From Sphingomonadaceae bacterium (GTDB taxonomy: Bacteria; Pseudomonadota; Alphaproteobacteria; Sphingomonadales; Sphingomonadaceae), in NCBI GenBank assembly GCA_947477745.1, contig CANJUF010000009.1, positions 1-64,000 of the forward strand: a DNA stretch of 64,000 nucleotides. Direction: 5' to 3'. How positions within the stretch are numbered: position 1 is the stretch's first letter; each line of letters begins with the position of its first letter. The position numbers were made by a program, and so were the translations under genes. The notes beneath the pieces were generated by a model, which saw only the letters and a program-made list of their open reading frames with translations, had not been told where the DNA came from and did no database searches. Positions 34,185 to 44,785 of the stretch are shown here, in pieces.

Positions 34185-35270
34185 TTAGCTGTCGAAGACG
34201 ATAACGCTCCTCGCCACGTCGCCCGCCATCATCTTGGCATAGCCATCGTTGATGTCTTCCAGCCTGATGTTCTGCGAGATCATCTCGTCGAGCTTTAATT
34301 TGCCGTCGAGATAGAGTTGCGCATATTCGGGGATGGCGATCTGGAACGGCACCGAGCCCATCAGCGAACCCCTGATCTGGAGCTGCAGCGCCATCATCAT
34401 CACGCCGGGCACCTTGAACTGCGATCCTGCCGGCGCCATGCCGACAATCATCAGTGTGCCGAGGCGGCGCAGCATGCCCAGCGCCTGTTCCTGCGTCTGG
34501 GTGAGGCCGATCACCTCGAAGGCATAGTCCGCTCCGCCGCCGGTCAGTTCCCTGACTTCGGCCACCGCGTCCGGTCCGCCTTTCACGCAGTCGGTCGCGC
34601 CGAACACGCGGGCAAGGTCGAACTTGCGCTCGTTGACATCGACCGCGATGATCCGCGCCGCGCCGCACAGCTTTGCACCCTGGATGACATTGAGGCCGAC
34701 GCCGCCGCAGCCGACCACGACCACGGTGCTGCCGGGCCTGACCTGCGCGCCGTTCAATGCCGCGCCGACGCCGGTGAGCACCGCGCAGCCGAGCAGGCCC
34801 GCCTTCTCGAGCGGCATGCCTTCGGGAATCTTGGTGAGGCCGGTGCGATGGATCAGCATTTCCTCGGCGAATGCGCCAAGCCCTGCGTACTGGGTGAACA
34901 CTTCCGAGCCGTTGGTGATGCGCGCGGGCTGCTCTGCCGGACGATTGGTCGGCTTGTTGCCGCAGACATTGTTGTGTCCGTCGAGGCATTCGCGGCAGTG
35001 ACCGCAATACTGCGAGACGCAGGTGACGACCTCGTCGCCCTTCTTGAACTCGGTGACGTCGGAGCCGACCGCCTCGACCACGCCGGCCGCTTCATGTCCG
35101 AGCACGGCGGGCATCGGCACCGGGAAATCGCCCGAGATCGAGTGATAGTCCGAGTGACACAGGCCGCTGCTGACCACGCGCACGCGCACCTCGTCGGGGC
35201 CGGGCGCGGCGAGCGAAAGCTCCTCGATGGTGAGCGGCGCTTTGATTTCGCGAAGGACTGCGGCTTTCAT
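34185..35270 (-). CDS. Zinc-dependent alcohol dehydrogenase (MDR superfamily), 361 aa
   Basis: Medium-chain dehydrogenase with catalytic-zinc residues in GLCHSDYHS and GHEAAGVVEAVG, and a structural-zinc loop CGHCRECLDGHNNVC. The NAD-binding motif is VVVVGCGGVGLNVIQGAK. It oxidises an alcohol to an aldehyde or ketone. I use the ATG at 35270 with GGGAGACACC upstream. It lies between the esterase-like hydrolase and the P450 pair, so it may oxidise a hydroxyl introduced by a P450 or released by the esterase. Confidence 0.93.
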   Translation of the reverse strand: MKAAVLREIKAPLTIEELSLAAPGPDEVRVRVVSSGLCHSDYHSISGDFPVPMPAVLGHEAAGVVEAVGSDVTEFKKGDEVVTCVSQYCGHCRECLDGHNNVCGNKPTNRPAEQPARITNGSEVFTQYAGLGAFAEEMLIHRTGLTKIPEGMPLEKAGLLGCAVLTGVGAALNGAQVRPGSTVVVVGCGGVGLNVIQGAKLCGAARIIAVDVNERKFDLARVFGATDCVKGGPDAVAEVRELTGGGADYAFEVIGLTQTQEQALGMLRRLGTLMIVGMAPAGSQFKVPGVMMMALQLQIRGSLMGSVPFQIAIPEYAQLYLDGKLKLDEMISQNIRLEDINDGYAKMMAGDVARSVIVFDS

Positions 35271-35337
35271 GGTGTCTCCCGGTTCTTGATCTTGTTGGTG
35301 AAGGTCTAACGCTGGCTGGACGGCCCGTCCACGATTC

Positions 35338-36270
35338 TCACGCGGCGATCTGTCTCCCGATCCAGGCCACCGTGGCATCGACAGTGGCCTTGGCCGGTTC
35401 GGCAAAGCTGGTCATCGAATAGTAGCCGTGGAACATGCCCGGCTCGACGCGCAGTTCGACTGGCACGCCCGCGCTTTTGAGCAATTCCGCATAGGCGAGG
35501 TTGTCGTCACACAGCACATCGCAGTCGCCAGTGCAGATGAAGGCCGGGGCCAGCCCGGACGCCGATGAAAGGTTGAGCGGAACCGCCAGCGGCGAGGCAT
35601 TGTCAGCCTCTCCGGAAAGGTAGTGCCCCCAGAAATAGTCCATGTCCGCACCGGTCAGCATCCAGCCCTCATCGCCCACTTCGCGGTAGGAGGCGGTGGT
35701 GAAGTCGAGACCGAGCGCGCCGTAGATAATGATCTGACCGGCCAGCGCAGGTCCGCCCTGATCCCGCGCCCGGATCGCGACAGCCGCGCACAGGTTGCCG
35801 CCGGCGCTGTCCCCGGCGATGAACAGCGGTCCGGACATATTGGCGGCGGCCCATTCAAGGCCGGCGAAACAGTCGTCGAGCGGCAGGGGGAAAGGATGCT
35901 CGGGTGCGAGGCGATAGTCTACCGAGAGCACCTCGACTCCGGCCCAGCCGGCCCAACGGCGGCAAATGCCATCGCCGGTATCGAGATCGCCCAGTACCCA
36001 GCCGCCGCCGTGGAAATAGACGATCGTCGCCCTGGCCTCGCCGCGGGGCGTGTAGCGCCGTACTTGAATGTCGCCGTGCGGGCCGGGGATCGAAAAATCG
36101 CTCACCGAGGCGAGCTCGGGCAGGTCGGTCGGCGCGGGCGCGGCGGCCATAACCGAGGCCATCAGCTCGCGGGCGCCATCGGGATCGAGCGAGGCATATT
36201 CGGGTATGCCGGCTTCCTTGCGGTTCGCGACGACTGTCGCGCAAAAGGGATGAAGCTTGCGCTCCGCCAT
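35338..36270 (-). CDS. Alpha/beta hydrolase of the hormone-sensitive-lipase (GDSAGG) family, 310 aa
   Basis: The oxyanion motif HGGGWVLG, nucleophile motif GDSAGG, an aspartate in CDVLCDD and the late histidine in PGMFHGYYS define an HSL/family IV esterase. It would cleave a carboxylic ester, and in an operon headed by a BVMO the obvious candidate is the BVMO ester or lactone product. Its ATG shares one base with the stop of the upstream amidohydrolase (TGATG), so translation is coupled. Confidence 0.92.
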   Translation of the reverse strand: MAERKLHPFCATVVANRKEAGIPEYASLDPDGARELMASVMAAAPAPTDLPELASVSDFSIPGPHGDIQVRRYTPRGEARATIVYFHGGGWVLGDLDTGDGICRRWAGWAGVEVLSVDYRLAPEHPFPLPLDDCFAGLEWAAANMSGPLFIAGDSAGGNLCAAVAIRARDQGGPALAGQIIIYGALGLDFTTASYREVGDEGWMLTGADMDYFWGHYLSGEADNASPLAVPLNLSSASGLAPAFICTGDCDVLCDDNLAYAELLKSAGVPVELRVEPGMFHGYYSMTSFAEPAKATVDATVAWIGRQIAA

Positions 36271-38045
36271 CAGGCGACGCCTTCGGCCAGCGCGGCGGCT
36301 GTTTTGCCAGCACCCGCGCCCTTGACCACTCGGCCCGGAAGATTGCCGGTAAACTGGTCGTCCTTCACGATCACCTCGCCGCTGACCAAAGTGTAGCGGT
36401 AGCCGTGCGCCTGCTGGTCGAGCCGCCGCCCGCCGCCGGGCAGGTCGCTGACCACGCGCGGCGCATCCATGCAGATCGCGCCGTGATCGATCACGTTGAT
36501 ATCCGCCTTCATGCCCGGCGCGATCACACCGCGATCATGGAAACCGATCACCGAGGCGGGCCGCGAGGTCATCGCCTGGACCGCCTGTGCCAGCGTGAGC
36601 CTGCGGCCCTGCCGGTCGCGCGCCCAGTGCTGGAGCACGAAGGTCGGATAAGTCGAATCGACGATCAGGCCATAGTGCGCGCCGCCATCGCCAAGCCCCA
36701 TCACCGCGTCGGGATTGTCGTAGAAGCGGAACAGGTGGTCGAGCGTGTCTTCGGGGTAGTTGCCGAAAGCAACCAGCAGGTAATTGCGGCCGCCATGCTC
36801 GAGCAGCAAATCGTAGGCGAGGCTTTCGGGCGATACGCCCATCGCCTCGGCGCGGTCCTTAATCGACTGGCCCGGTTCGGGCTCGTACTTCGGATTGGCC
36901 GAAACCTCGAACATGACGTGATAGTTGTTGCGGGTGAGCGCGGTCAGCGGGATCACCGCCTCGTCGGGCGTTTCGGTCAGGATTGCCTGCTTGACCTCGG
37001 GCTTGCGAAGTTCCGCCACGCGCTCCGTGATCGGCAAGTGCGCGAGCTTCTTGTAGGTTGGGCAATCGGCCCAGGGATTGCTGGTGAGATCGAAGCTCGC
37101 GAGCATGCCCACCGGGCGCGGCGCATACTGGGGATGCAGGATCGGACCCTGGCCGCTGGCGTTGTAGGCTTCGACCAGGTCCATGAGTTCTACCCAGAAC
37201 GCCTTGGCCTTGTCCGAGCGTCCCGGAACGATGCTGAAAGTGACCGGCAGCCCACTTTCGTCCGCGACTTTGCGCATGATCTCGAAGTCGGCCTCGGGCG
37301 GATTGCCGTTCATGCCGAATTCGGGAAGCACCTGGACGAGGCCGCCGCCGCCTTCGCGCACGCCCTGCGCCAGCGCGACGAGTTCCTCGGCGGGCGCGTC
37401 GAAGCTCGGCACCGGCGCGCCGTCGGCACGGCGGTCGATCAGGGTGCGGCTGGTGGCAATCCCGATCGCCCCGGCGGCGACGGCTTCGCGCGTGAGTTCG
37501 CGCATCGCGTCGAGGTCGTCCTGCGTCGCGGCTTCGCGGTTCGCGCCGCGCTCGCCCATGACATAGACCCTGATCGGTGAATGCGGCGCGAAGACCGCAA
37601 CGTCGATGTCGCGCGGCTTCGATTCCAGGACTCTCATGAATTCGGGAAAAGTCTCCCAGTCCCAGGTCAGTCCTTCGGCCATGACCACGCCGGGAATGTC
37701 CTCCACCCCTTCCATGGTCATTACCAGCAGGTCGCGGTCGCTCGGGCGGCAGGGCGCGAAGCCGACACCGCAATTGCCCATGACCACCGTGGTGACGCCG
37801 TGCCCGGATGAGGGATTGAGCCGGTTCGACCAGATCGCCTGCCCGTCGTAATGAGTGTGCAGGTCGATGAAGCCGGGAGTGACGGCAAGGCCGCGCGCGT
37901 CGATTTCCTCCGCGCCGCTGCCTTCGACTTCGCCCACTGCGGCGATCACGCCGTCCTTGATCGCCACGTCGCCGATGAAAGGTTCCTCGCCGGTTCCGTC
38001 GACAACAAGCCCGCCCCGGATCACCGTGTCGTATTGATGTGCCAT
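36270..38045 (-). CDS. D-aminoacylase-type amidohydrolase, second copy, 591 aa
   Basis: Same family as the gene at 27871: TVIRGGLVVDGTGEEP at the N-terminus, metal-binding PGFIDLHTHYDGQ, GLGDGGAHYG, and a C-terminal PGMKADINVID. The two copies share these motifs but differ widely elsewhere, so they are old paralogues within one operon and probably act on different substrates. Located 13 bp after the SDR gene and overlapping the esterase start. Confidence 0.9.
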   Translation of the reverse strand: MAHQYDTVIRGGLVVDGTGEEPFIGDVAIKDGVIAAVGEVEGSGAEEIDARGLAVTPGFIDLHTHYDGQAIWSNRLNPSSGHGVTTVVMGNCGVGFAPCRPSDRDLLVMTMEGVEDIPGVVMAEGLTWDWETFPEFMRVLESKPRDIDVAVFAPHSPIRVYVMGERGANREAATQDDLDAMRELTREAVAAGAIGIATSRTLIDRRADGAPVPSFDAPAEELVALAQGVREGGGGLVQVLPEFGMNGNPPEADFEIMRKVADESGLPVTFSIVPGRSDKAKAFWVELMDLVEAYNASGQGPILHPQYAPRPVGMLASFDLTSNPWADCPTYKKLAHLPITERVAELRKPEVKQAILTETPDEAVIPLTALTRNNYHVMFEVSANPKYEPEPGQSIKDRAEAMGVSPESLAYDLLLEHGGRNYLLVAFGNYPEDTLDHLFRFYDNPDAVMGLGDGGAHYGLIVDSTYPTFVLQHWARDRQGRRLTLAQAVQAMTSRPASVIGFHDRGVIAPGMKADINVIDHGAICMDAPRVVSDLPGGGRRLDQQAHGYRYTLVSGEVIVKDDQFTGNLPGRVVKGAGAGKTAAALAEGVA

Positions 38046-38058
38046 GGCCTTGCCTCCC

Positions 38059-38954
38059 CTAGCTCTTCTCGCCGAACATCCGCGTCGTCATCCCGGCCAT
38101 GATTGCCGGCCACGGGTTGGTGCCCGATGCGCGGCCGTTGGCGATCGCCCTGGTCAGCGCGGTCAGGGCCTCGCCTTCGTGATTGGGCAGGATGTAGAGT
38201 TCGCCCGCATCGGCTGCGTCGAACACGCGCCGCGCCAGTTCCTCGGGCGCAAGCGCAGTGTCGAGAGCGGAGGTCATGGTCGCCTCGATCCCGCGAACGG
38301 TGGCATTGGCGTGGCGCGCGTCGCGGTCCAGCCCGAGATTGGCGGGACTCGCCTTTTCCGGGTTCATGATATCGGTGCGCACCATGCCGGGCATCACCAC
38401 GGTGACGCCGATGCTTTCGATGCGCTCGGCGAGGAGATCGAGGTACAATGCCTCGGTGATTGCCAGCGCGGCATGCTTGGTGGGCGAATAGCTGGCATAG
38501 CCGGGATAGACCGAGATTCCCGCCGCCGATGCGATGGTGATGACATGGCAGTCATCGCCCTGCTCGATCATACGCGGCACGAATGCGCGGATGCCGTGCG
38601 CGACGCTTTTGAAGTTGAGATCGACGATCCAGTCCATCTGCGCCGCGCTAGTTTCCCAGGCGAGTCCGCCCACGAAGGCGCCGGCATTGTTGACCAGCAA
38701 GTTGACCTTGCCGAACTTTTCGAGCGCCTTGTCGCGCAGGGCGATAATGTTCGCCTCGCTGGTCACGTCGGCGAGCACGGGCAGCACATTCGCGCCCTGT
38801 CCCGTCAACTTCCGCGCTGCCTCTGCCAGCGCTTCCTCGCGGATGTCGGAGACCACCACGCTCATGCCCCGGCGCAGAGCCTCTTCGGCCAGGGCATAGC
38901 CGATGCCGCTCGCCGCGCCGGTGATGACCGCGACATTGCCTTCGCGTATCGCGC

Positions 38955-38958
<4 letters not shown>
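38059..38958 (-). CDS. Short-chain dehydrogenase/reductase, 299 aa
   Basis: Classical SDR with VAVITGAASGIGYALAEEAL, NLLVNNAGAFVGG and catalytic YSPTK. The C-terminal extension of about 30 residues is longer than in the basic fold. It oxidises or reduces a secondary alcohol or ketone. Its ATG overlaps the BVMO stop by 4 bp, so a plausible job is supplying the ketone for the BVMO, as in alicyclic and steroid degradation; this is an inference. Confidence 0.93.
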
Positions 38959-40619
<1,661 letters not shown>

Positions 40620-40714
40620 AACTGTCTCTCCCGAGAATCAGGGCAGCTGTGCTGCGATACGCTATGCCTCATACTGTATTGGATTGCGCGGCCTGTCCAT
40701 AATGATGCAAGGTC

Positions 40715-40730
40715 GTCCCATTAAATGGAC
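40715..40730. promoter_or_regulatory. Near-palindrome GTCCCATTAAATGGAC in BVMO/VOC divergent region
   Basis: It contains a perfect CCATT-A-AATGG core at 40718-40728, and a further GTCCAT half-site lies at 40695-40700. It is in the region that must hold the promoter of the ten-gene operon and of the VOC/thiolase-like operon, so it is a candidate operator. Confidence 0.4.
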
Positions 40731-40751
40731 GCAGAGAGGAACCGGCCCGCC

Positions 40752-41156
40752 ATGGCGCTGCTCAGATTCATCGACCATGTCGCGATCACGGTCGCCGATG
40801 CGGAACGCACGACGCGCTTCTACGACAAGCTTTTCGGGGCCGAAGTGCCGTTCGATCATGCGCCCAATGGCCGCACGCTGGTGCGCACGGTGATCGTGGG
40901 CGGCGGGGTGCGGCTTAACGTCCACCAGCAGGGCAACGGCATCGATCTGGTGGCGGACAAGCCGACCCCCGGCTCGGTCGACATCTGCTTTCGCTTCGGC
41001 GGCACGATCAAGGAAGCCGAGGCGCTTCTGCTGGGGCACGGCATCGAGATCATCGAGGGCCCAAGCCCGCGCATCGACAACGAAGGCAACCAGGCGCAAT
41101 CGGTCTACTTCAAGGACCTGGACGGGAACCTTGTCGAACTGATGGCGAACGACTGA
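40752..41156 (+). CDS. VOC-superfamily (glyoxalase/dioxygenase fold) protein, 134 aa
   Basis: Single-domain vicinal-oxygen-chelate protein. LRFIDHVAITVADAERTTRFYDKLFG holds the first metal histidine and DGNLVELMAND the C-terminal glutamate. The fold hosts isomerases, epimerases (for example methylmalonyl-CoA epimerase), lyases and dioxygenases, so the reaction is open. I start at ATG 40752, with AGAGGAA about ten bases upstream; the alternative ATG at 40725 lies inside the palindrome. It precedes the thiolase-like gene by 21 bp. Confidence 0.84.
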   Translation: MALLRFIDHVAITVADAERTTRFYDKLFGAEVPFDHAPNGRTLVRTVIVGGGVRLNVHQQGNGIDLVADKPTPGSVDICFRFGGTIKEAEALLLGHGIEIIEGPSPRIDNEGNQAQSVYFKDLDGNLVELMAND

Positions 41157-41177
41157 ACGATTGAAGAGAGGAATATC

Positions 41178-42650
41178 ATGGCAACCGATCCCGCCCGCAT
41201 ACCCGTCATCATCGGCGTCGGACAGGTCAACGACCGGCCCGACGATCCGATGCAGGGGCTCGATTCGACCGGGCTGATGGCCGAGGCGATCCGCCGCGCC
41301 GACAAGGACGCTGGCGGCCGCTGGCTCGAACGCTGCGACTGGCTCGCCAATGTCCAGCAGATGGCCTTCCCAGGCGCGGACGTGCTCGGCCAGCTGCCGC
41401 AGCAGCTCGGGATTTCGCCCAAGACCCGGATCGAGAAGCCGCCTTATGGCGATGCGCCGATCCAGCTCATCAGCGACGCCGCCAACGCCGTCGCTTCAGG
41501 CGAAGCGAGCGTGTGCATTGCTTGCGGCGGCGAGGCGCTGCGCACCGCCGCCAAGCGCCCGCAGGACGGCGGGGCCAAGCTGTTCGGCAATGCGGCTGCT
41601 GTTTCCACCGACGTGCAGCGCCGCTACGGCCTGACCACGCCGCAGGACATCTATCCGCTTTACGAGAACGCCGCCCGTGCTCATTGGGGCCAGTCGCTGG
41701 CCGAGGCGCGCGCCGAATCGGGCCGCATCTGGGAAAAGATGAGCCAGGTTGCGGTGGAGGCCGAAGGCGCGTGGCTCAAGAAAGCGCGCAAGGCTGACGA
41801 AATCGTCACTCCCAGCGCCGAGAACCGGCCGCTCTCGTTCCCTTATACCAAGCTGCAGGTCGCCAATTCGTCGGTGAACCAGGGCGCGGCGGTGATTGTC
41901 ACCAGCCTGGCGACCGCGCGCGCGGCGGGCATTGACGAGACGCGGCTGGTCTACATCGGCGCTGGCGCGCAGGCCTATGAAGCCGAAGGCCCGCTCGACC
42001 GCGACGCCTTTACCGGCACTCCGGCGATGGACGTCAGCCTCGAAAAGGCGCTGGAGGAAAACCATTTGTCCGCCAGCGAAATGGACCATATCGAGCTTTA
42101 TTCCTGCTTCCCGGTGGTCCCCAAGATGGCGCGGCGCACGCTGGGCGTCAGCGACGAGAGGCCGCTCACCGTCCACGGCGGGCTGACTTTCGGCGGCGGG
42201 CCGCTCGGCAACTACATGATGCATGCGACCGCAGCGATGGTCGGCAAATTGCGGGAAGGTGGCGGCAAGGGCCTGCTGTATGGCAACGGCGGATACTGCA
42301 CGCATCATCACACGCTGGTGCTGTCGAGCGAGCCGATCGAGGGTGTGTCGTTCCCTCAGAACTACAAGTTCGATGCCGCGGCCGATGCGCGGCGCGGGGC
42401 GATACCGGTCAACGACCAGACCTACGAAGGCCCGGCGAGCATCGAAACCTACACCGTATTCCATTCGCGCGAGGGCGATCCGACCGGCGGCACAGTCGTC
42501 ACGCTCACGCCGGATGGGCGGCGCGTGGTCGCAAGAGTGCGCGGCGAGGATGCGGCGACGATTGCCTTCCTCACCGATGGCAAGGCGGAACCGGTCGGCA
42601 CCGCCGGGCGGATCGAGCGCGAGGACGAGACGCTGTATTGGCGGGCCTGA
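41178..42650 (+). CDS. Thiolase-fold protein lacking the catalytic cysteine, 490 aa
   Basis: The protein aligns over its first 400 residues with thiolases and ends in an extra C-terminal beta domain (from about residue 410), as in the acetyl-CoA acetyltransferase homologues sometimes called thiolase-like type 1. At the nucleophile position, where the thiolase at 26602 has RRCGSGLQAV, this one has PYGDAPIQLI (Gly91 for Cys). The GHP and CxGxG motifs are replaced by FGGGPLGN and YGNGGYCTHH. It cannot be an ordinary thiolase; a retro-aldolase, as in steroid side-chain lyases, or a binding role is possible. Confidence 0.87.
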   Translation: MATDPARIPVIIGVGQVNDRPDDPMQGLDSTGLMAEAIRRADKDAGGRWLERCDWLANVQQMAFPGADVLGQLPQQLGISPKTRIEKPPYGDAPIQLISDAANAVASGEASVCIACGGEALRTAAKRPQDGGAKLFGNAAAVSTDVQRRYGLTTPQDIYPLYENAARAHWGQSLAEARAESGRIWEKMSQVAVEAEGAWLKKARKADEIVTPSAENRPLSFPYTKLQVANSSVNQGAAVIVTSLATARAAGIDETRLVYIGAGAQAYEAEGPLDRDAFTGTPAMDVSLEKALEENHLSASEMDHIELYSCFPVVPKMARRTLGVSDERPLTVHGGLTFGGGPLGNYMMHATAAMVGKLREGGGKGLLYGNGGYCTHHHTLVLSSEPIEGVSFPQNYKFDAAADARRGAIPVNDQTYEGPASIETYTVFHSREGDPTGGTVVTLTPDGRRVVARVRGEDAATIAFLTDGKAEPVGTAGRIEREDETLYWRA

Positions 42651-42656
42651 CCGGAG

Positions 42657-43493
42657 TCAGGCCGCCGCCAGCACCGGCCCTGCATAGGCCGCGCGCATGT
42701 CCTCGCCGGCATCGTAACGCTTGTTCCACTCGGCGAAATAGGCCGGCAGGCGCTGCGTGTCGTGCGGATAGAACGGCAGCTGCGAAGCCGCGATCTTCCA
42801 GCCCATCTTGCGCAGCGTCCACTTGGGCAGCGGCTTCGCCCAGGTCTTGAAGAATTCCTCGGTATCGAACTCGGGCACGGCCTTGCGAAACACGTCCTGG
42901 AGCATCAGCGTGATCTCATGCCCGTGCGCAATCATCGGCTTCACGTTGCGCATGCGGTAGATGTGGTCGCCGTAAACGTGGTTGTAGACGGTGATTGCCG
43001 AAGAGCGGTGCTCGATCTCCTCGCAGAAGTGCCACAGGAACAGCGAGCTTACCTGAGGGTCGCCACCGAACAACAGGTCGCGCTGGTCGATGATCGTGCC
43101 GAACAGCGGGGTGAAGGCCGATTCCAGCCCGCCCATGTAGGACAAGTGATGCTTGAGATCGTGTGTCTCATAATGCTCGTCGTACATTTCTATGCAGCGA
43201 TCGAGCGCCTCCTGCAGGCCGGGATACCGCGCGATCAGGGCCTTGCAGTGCTTATGGTGCGCCTTCGAGTGGACCATCTCCTGCCGATTGAACATCCTGC
43301 ATTCTTCCAGCACCCGGGGATCGGTGATCAGCTTCTCCGCGTCCTTCATCGCCTTGCAGAAATAGCGCTCGAGCCCCACTGCCATGAAGCCGATTGAATT
43401 CATGAAGGCCGAGAATTCTCGGTTCGCGGGATTGAAATAGAACTCGGGATTGTCGAACTGCCAGTCGATCTGCTTGATGGTGAGGTTGCTCAT
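42657..43493 (-). CDS. PF10118-family protein with complete diiron signature, second copy, 278 aa
   Basis: Paralogue of the protein at 30868. The candidate iron ligands are conserved: E42 (GLERYF), E72-x-x-H75 (QEMVHSKAH), E124 (GLESAF) and E159-x-x-H162 (EEIEHR), which is the four-helix ferritin-like diiron pattern. The C-terminal GEDMRAAYAG also matches. It diverges from an epoxide hydrolase gene with a 122-bp shared promoter region, so the pair is likely co-regulated. Annotation as hydrolase rests on family name only; the sequence fits an O2-activating diiron enzyme. Confidence 0.9.
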   Translation of the reverse strand: MSNLTIKQIDWQFDNPEFYFNPANREFSAFMNSIGFMAVGLERYFCKAMKDAEKLITDPRVLEECRMFNRQEMVHSKAHHKHCKALIARYPGLQEALDRCIEMYDEHYETHDLKHHLSYMGGLESAFTPLFGTIIDQRDLLFGGDPQVSSLFLWHFCEEIEHRSSAITVYNHVYGDHIYRMRNVKPMIAHGHEITLMLQDVFRKAVPEFDTEEFFKTWAKPLPKWTLRKMGWKIAASQLPFYPHDTQRLPAYFAEWNKRYDAGEDMRAAYAGPVLAAA

Positions 43494-43615
43494 GCGGCGT
43501 TCCCGATTGCTTTTGCTGGCCAGCGCCTACTATGATCCACCGTATATCGCAAGCGAAGTGGACCGCGACGGGCCGATCGGTTAGGCCCGGCGCAAGCACG
43601 AGAGAGGGAGCCTGC

Positions 43616-44779
43616 ATGACCATCGAGCCGTTCACCATCGCCATTCCCGACGCCGCCCTGGCGGACCTCAAGGAGCGGCTGGCGCGCACCCGCTGGCCGG
43701 GCGAGATCGGCGATAACAGCCAGTGGCAGATGGGCACCAATCTCGCTTACCTGCGCAGGCTCGTCGATTACTGGCAGAATTCTTACAACTGGCGCGCGCG
43801 CGAGCGCGAGATGAACGCGCTGCCCCAGTTCAGGACCGAGATCGACGGCGTGCCGATCCATTTCGTCTACGCCAAGGGCAAAGGCCCGAACCCGGTGCCG
43901 CTGATCATCAATCACGGCTGGCCGTGGACCTGGTGGGACATGCGCAAGATCATCGGCCCGCTGTCCGATCCTGCTGCCCATGGCGGCGATCCGGCGGACT
44001 CGTTCGACGTGATCTGCCCGTCGCTACCGGGCTACGGCTTTTCCAGCCCGCTAAAAACGCCGCGTATCCATTTCACCCAGGCGGGCGATCTCTACGTCAA
44101 GCTGATGGACCAGCTGGGCTATGACAAGTTCGGAACCCAAGGCGGCGACATCGGCGCGGCGGTTTCGACCATGCTCGGCCACCGCCACGCGGACCGCGTG
44201 CTTGGCGTGCATGTCCATCTTCTGATCCCGCTGGGCGGACAGCAACCCGCGCCTGAGGACTTCGAGGAGCAAGAACTCGCGGGCGGCGCGAAAATGATGG
44301 ACTATTACAACACCGGCTCGGGCTACATGCATATCCAGCGCACCAAGCCGCAGACGATATCCTATGCGATGCACGATTCGCCCGTCGGCCTCGCGGCTTG
44401 GCTGGTCGAAAAGCGGCGCGACTGGGCCGACACCGGCGGCAATATCGATTCGGTGTGGAGCAAGGACGAGTTGCTCGACAACGTCATGCTTTACTGGCTG
44501 ACCGAGACCTATCTTTCCGCCGCGATGTATTACTACAACCCGGGACAGGGCGAGGGAATCAAGGGCGATTTTCTGAACGAGGACCAGCCGCTGGTGCCGG
44601 TGCCCACCGGGGTGATGCAGTTCAAGGGGGACGTCTGGAACCTGCCGCGCAAGTGGGCCGACCGGGTCTACAACGTGCAAAGCTGGAAAGTGGAGGAGAA
44701 GGGCGGCCATTTCGCTCCCGCCGAAAAGCCCGACCTCATCGTGGGGGACTTGCGGGAGTTCTTCCGCCGGTTCAGGTGA
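43616..44779 (+). CDS. Epoxide hydrolase (EHN domain plus alpha/beta hydrolase), second copy, 387 aa
   Basis: EHN segment FTIAIPDAALADLKERLARTRWPGE, oxyanion region NHGWPWTWW at 99-107, nucleophile D178 in GGDIG and catalytic H365 in KGGHFAPAEKP. It belongs to the microsomal epoxide hydrolase family and is a distant paralogue of the gene at 29701. I start at ATG 43616, preceded by GAGAGGGAG. It is divergent from a PF10118 gene and is followed 6 bp later by an acyl-CoA ligase. Confidence 0.93.
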   Translation: MTIEPFTIAIPDAALADLKERLARTRWPGEIGDNSQWQMGTNLAYLRRLVDYWQNSYNWRAREREMNALPQFRTEIDGVPIHFVYAKGKGPNPVPLIINHGWPWTWWDMRKIIGPLSDPAAHGGDPADSFDVICPSLPGYGFSSPLKTPRIHFTQAGDLYVKLMDQLGYDKFGTQGGDIGAAVSTMLGHRHADRVLGVHVHLLIPLGGQQPAPEDFEEQELAGGAKMMDYYNTGSGYMHIQRTKPQTISYAMHDSPVGLAAWLVEKRRDWADTGGNIDSVWSKDELLDNVMLYWLTETYLSAAMYYYNPGQGEGIKGDFLNEDQPLVPVPTGVMQFKGDVWNLPRKWADRVYNVQSWKVEEKGGHFAPAEKPDLIVGDLREFFRRFR

Positions 44780-44785
44780 TCGCCG

